This document shows, piece by piece, positions 61,764-64,000 of a DNA stretch of 64,000 nucleotides; the first letter of the stretch is position 1, and the number at the start of each line of letters is the position of its first letter. The translations under genes and the position numbers were made by a program. Origin of the DNA: an uncultured bacterium. Its GTDB lineage: Bacteria; Bacteroidota; Bacteroidia; Bacteroidales; Rikenellaceae. Below the pieces are notes generated by a model, which was not told the origin of the DNA, searched no databases, and worked only from the letters and a program-made list of their open reading frames with translations. Where the stretch lies: contig CAJMNH010000008.1 in NCBI GenBank assembly GCA_905214725.1, positions 42,465 through 106,464 on the forward strand, in the 5' to 3' direction.

Positions 61764-62648
61764 CTATTTATCGAGTCCGATACGACATTGGTGCCCCGCC
61801 TCGCGTTCGGCAACAATCGCCCGTGCGCGCGCTTCCTGCGTGCGATACATTCCCTGACGGCGCATCGCCTCGTCGAAATCGACGGCGTGACCGTCGAACT
61901 CGGGCCCGTCGACGCAGGTAAAGAAGGTCTTGCCGCCTACCGTCACCCGACAGGCGCCGCACATGCCCGTGCCGTCGACCATCAGCGCATTGAGCGACAC
62001 GGTGGTTTTCAACCCGTACTCGCGCGTGGCGAGCGTCACGAACTTCATCATGATCATCGGGCCGATGGCCACGCACTCGTCGTACGTTCTGCCCTCGTTT
62101 CCGATCAATTCGCGAATCAGCCCCGTTACCATGCCCTTATACCCTTCGGAACCGTCGTCGGTGGCAATGTAGAGATTGCCGGCCACGGCGCGCATCTCGT
62201 CGGTATAGATCAGCATGTCGCGCGTCTTGGCGCCGACGACGACGTCGGCCGCGACGCCGTGCTCGTGGAGCCATTTGACCTGCGGATAGACCGGAGCGGT
62301 ACCCACGCCGCCTGCGACGAAGAGGTAACGTCTGCCGCGCAACTCCTCCGGCGACATCTTCACGAACTCCGACGGATGGCCCAGCGGTCCGGCGAAATCG
62401 GCCAATGCATCGCCGGCCTCCAAGGCACAGATCTTACGCGTCGAGACGCCGATCGTCTGCGTCACGATCGTGACCGTACCGGCCTTGCGGTCGTAATCGG
62501 CCACCGTCAACGGAACGCGCTCGCCCCGTTCGTCCGCACGGACGATGACGAATTGCCCCGGCAGCGCCGAAGCGGCCACGCGCGGCGCCTCGACCCGCAT
62601 CCGATAGATTCCGGCCGCGAGCTCCTGTTTCTCTACGATTTTGAACAT
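61764..62648 (-). CDS. Sulfide dehydrogenase/NfnA-type FAD-NAD subunit (SudB)
   Basis: 294 residues of the ferredoxin-NADP reductase-like type. The FAD-binding barrel has PGQFVIVRADERGERVPLTV, the NAD part has FVAGGVGTAPVYPQVKWLHE, and the C-terminal [2Fe-2S] Cys set is in GTGMCGACRVTVGG and FTCVDGPEFDGH. It pairs with the SudA-like protein encoded 7 bases behind it. Confidence 0.92.
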   Translation of the reverse strand: MFKIVEKQELAAGIYRMRVEAPRVAASALPGQFVIVRADERGERVPLTVADYDRKAGTVTIVTQTIGVSTRKICALEAGDALADFAGPLGHPSEFVKMSPEELRGRRYLFVAGGVGTAPVYPQVKWLHEHGVAADVVVGAKTRDMLIYTDEMRAVAGNLYIATDDGSEGYKGMVTGLIRELIGNEGRTYDECVAIGPMIMMKFVTLATREYGLKTTVSLNALMVDGTGMCGACRVTVGGKTFFTCVDGPEFDGHAVDFDEAMRRQGMYRTQEARARAIVAEREAGHQCRIGLDK

Positions 62649-62670
62649 ATCTTCAACTTATCTACAAATT

Positions 62671-63753
62671 CTACCGTTCGATCACTGCCGTCACGCGCAC
62701 CGTCAACATCGGATGTTCGGGATCGTCGGTGACAATGCGAATCCGCTCCACCGCCACCCCGTAATCGCACTCCGCAGGGGTGAGTCGAACTCCGACCTTC
62801 ATCTCACCGCCCGGAGCGATCCGGTCGCCCGGCCGCAGCGTACAGCCGAACACGCTGTTCTCCACCGCCCGCACCGTCAACGGTTGCTCTCCTGCATTGC
62901 GCAACGAAATCCATCTCGTCGAAGGTCCTGATGAGCGTTTTATCGGGCCAAATTTAACAATATTTCCGTTTATTTCCGCTCTCGGAGCCGAATTATCGCT
63001 GTACAGGAGCGGATTATCCACCGCAACGCCGCTCACCTCGATCCATCCCTCCGCAGGCCGACCGTCGACCGTGAAACCGATCTCGTCGGTCAGCGTTCCG
63101 TAGACCCCGCAACCGACGGGCAGATCGTACCCGAAATTCAGCGACGTCTTTTCACCGGGCGCGAACCGCGCCGGCGCGCTCGCGGTCAGCCGACCGCTCC
63201 GACGACCGTAACGCAATCGCAACTCGATCGGCCGCGACGAGAGGTTTATCAGCCCGATAGCGCTCTGCTGCGCCGTGCCGTGCCGCACATAACCGAATTC
63301 ATAACCGGTAGTCATAGCTCGCAGGCCGCCGCCCAGATCGCAGGGATAAAGCTCCTCGTCGCTACGTTCGCGCGGAATCACCCGTCCCGTAATATGCAAC
63401 CGAACCGGATCGCCGCCCTCCGACGTGAAGACCGAAACGGTTTTATCGAACGATCCGGGCCGGTTCATCGGATCGTAGGTCACCGCAATCTCGGAACGCT
63501 CCCCCGGCAGCACGGGCTTTTTCGAATAGGCCGGCACCGTGCAACCGCAGGTTACGACGGCGTCGGTGATCACCACCGGCCGACCGCCTCGGTTCGCGAA
63601 CGCAAAGCGGTGCGTAACTTCGCCGCCCGCCTCGGGAATTGCGCCGAAGTCCCACGTCGACTCGTCGAATCGCAGCACAGGCATCTGTGCCGCCGAAAAC
63701 GACGCGTTCAAAATAAGGATAATCGTAAAAATACAAATCGGCAAACGTCTCAT
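62671..63753 (-). CDS. DUF1573-domain secreted protein
   Basis: 360 residues from the ATG at 63753; the frame is open further up but that part crosses the promoter. A signal peptide (1-22) is followed by a DUF1573 domain (DFGAIPEAGGEVTHRFAFAN, then VTCGCTVPAYSKKPVLPGE), an immunoglobulin-like beta-sandwich. Two more such modules seem to follow, giving about three in all. No enzyme motif. It starts the operon 22 bases before SudB. Confidence 0.85.
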   Translation of the reverse strand: MRRLPICIFTIILILNASFSAAQMPVLRFDESTWDFGAIPEAGGEVTHRFAFANRGGRPVVITDAVVTCGCTVPAYSKKPVLPGERSEIAVTYDPMNRPGSFDKTVSVFTSEGGDPVRLHITGRVIPRERSDEELYPCDLGGGLRAMTTGYEFGYVRHGTAQQSAIGLINLSSRPIELRLRYGRRSGRLTASAPARFAPGEKTSLNFGYDLPVGCGVYGTLTDEIGFTVDGRPAEGWIEVSGVAVDNPLLYSDNSAPRAEINGNIVKFGPIKRSSGPSTRWISLRNAGEQPLTVRAVENSVFGCTLRPGDRIAPGGEMKVGVRLTPAECDYGVAVERIRIVTDDPEHPMLTVRVTAVIER

Positions 63754-63776
63754 CGTCGAAAATTCAAAGCTTTGGG

Positions 63777-63784
63777 CAAAGATA
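63777..63784 (-). promoter_or_regulatory. -7 box of the DUF1573-SudBA operon
   Basis: Minus-strand TATCTTTG, 24 bases before the ATG at 63753. No good -33 element. Confidence 0.45.
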
Positions 63785-63813
63785 CATTTTTTCTGATTTT
63801 TTTGACGGAAATA

Positions 63814-63845
63814 TTTGGCGGGAAATTTATTTTGCTCTATATTTG
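63814..63845 (+). promoter_or_regulatory. Consensus promoter of tRNA-Asn
   Basis: TTTG at 63814-63817, 20 bases, TATATTTG at 63838-63845. It lies about 100 bases before the tRNA and should drive it and any tRNAs beyond the window. Confidence 0.65.
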
Positions 63846-63949
63846 CACCACCAAACGAGAAAACGTTGTTTATCAATCGATGTTCCCTCTCGTTTGAAAA
63901 GATCGGCAAACGGCGTCTGTCTTAGCCGATTGAAAAAGTTCTTCAAAAT

Positions 63950-64000
63950 GCCTGAATAGCTCAGTTGGTTAGAGCACATGACTGTTAATCATGGGGTCCT
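63950..64000 (+). tRNA. tRNA-Asn (GUU), cut by window end
   Basis: Acceptor GCCTGAA, D-arm AGCTCAGTTGGTTAGAGC, and anticodon arm with GTT at 63984-63986 (ATGACTGTTAATCAT). The variable loop starts GGGGTCCT and the T-arm is beyond the edge. Confidence 0.93.

Overview
The window looks like chromosome from a GC-rich member of the Bacteroidota, most probably an Alistipes-like (Rikenellaceae) gut anaerobe. The evidence is the phylum-type promoters (TTTG, 19-21 bases, TAnnTTTG) in front of many genes, family-restricted genes such as DUF5683 and DUF4834, DUF1573 and CotH-type lipoproteins, short SPII signal sequences, and a GC-rich core with genes in short operons. The genus is an inference from overall character; no rRNA is present to settle it.

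Layout. 1-7.5 kb is core: a partial SurA-like lipoprotein, a CPBP protease, then parA-parB-DUF5683-mltD-mnmE in one run. 7.5-20.2 kb is an AT-rich accessory island at the 3' end of mnmE. It opens with phased GATTA repeats, a terminator, a diverged second copy of the mnmE 3' end and a truncated zinc-ribbon protein typical of Bacteroides mobile elements. A palindromic operator with two divergent consensus promoters follows, then a decayed IS21-family element. Beyond it lies a minus-strand seven-gene defence operon: XRE controller, fused nuclease-methyltransferase, specificity subunit, a one-helix membrane protein, a DGNHR/coiled-coil/TIR-like protein, a GIY-YIG nuclease and a Fic enzyme. No HsdR helicase is present, so the restriction core resembles the BcgI-type (IIB) arrangement with extra, possibly effector, genes. 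This is the best candidate for an undescribed system.

20.2-29.9 kb holds a four-PAS hybrid kinase with an AraC regulator, a cold-shock/RRM RNA-binding pair, YjbQ, a royal-jelly-family protein and oxidative-stress genes (Tpx, rubredoxin, and TspO read in frame into Fe/Mn superoxide dismutase). 30-37.4 kb carries a RimK-type ligase/GNAT pair, a TonB-dependent receptor with CorA, an SDR and a CxxC-less NlpE-like lipoprotein. 37.6-44.2 kb has gapA, mlaEF with DUF4834, an acyltransferase, a lysoplasmalogenase and purB.

44.5-64 kb starts with a large TIR-transmembrane-YD-repeat protein. It continues with HU/DoxX, the DUF177-rpmF-plsX-fabH cluster, sn-glycerol-1-phosphate dehydrogenase, a CotH lipoprotein, a YbjN-like protein with a kinase-AAA+ fusion, and a five-gene operon (DUF1573, SudB, SudA, aquaporin, lipoprotein). 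The window ends inside tRNA-Asn. Two copies of a promoter-bearing intergenic repeat (40.8 and 49.3 kb) and many strong hairpin terminators are visible.
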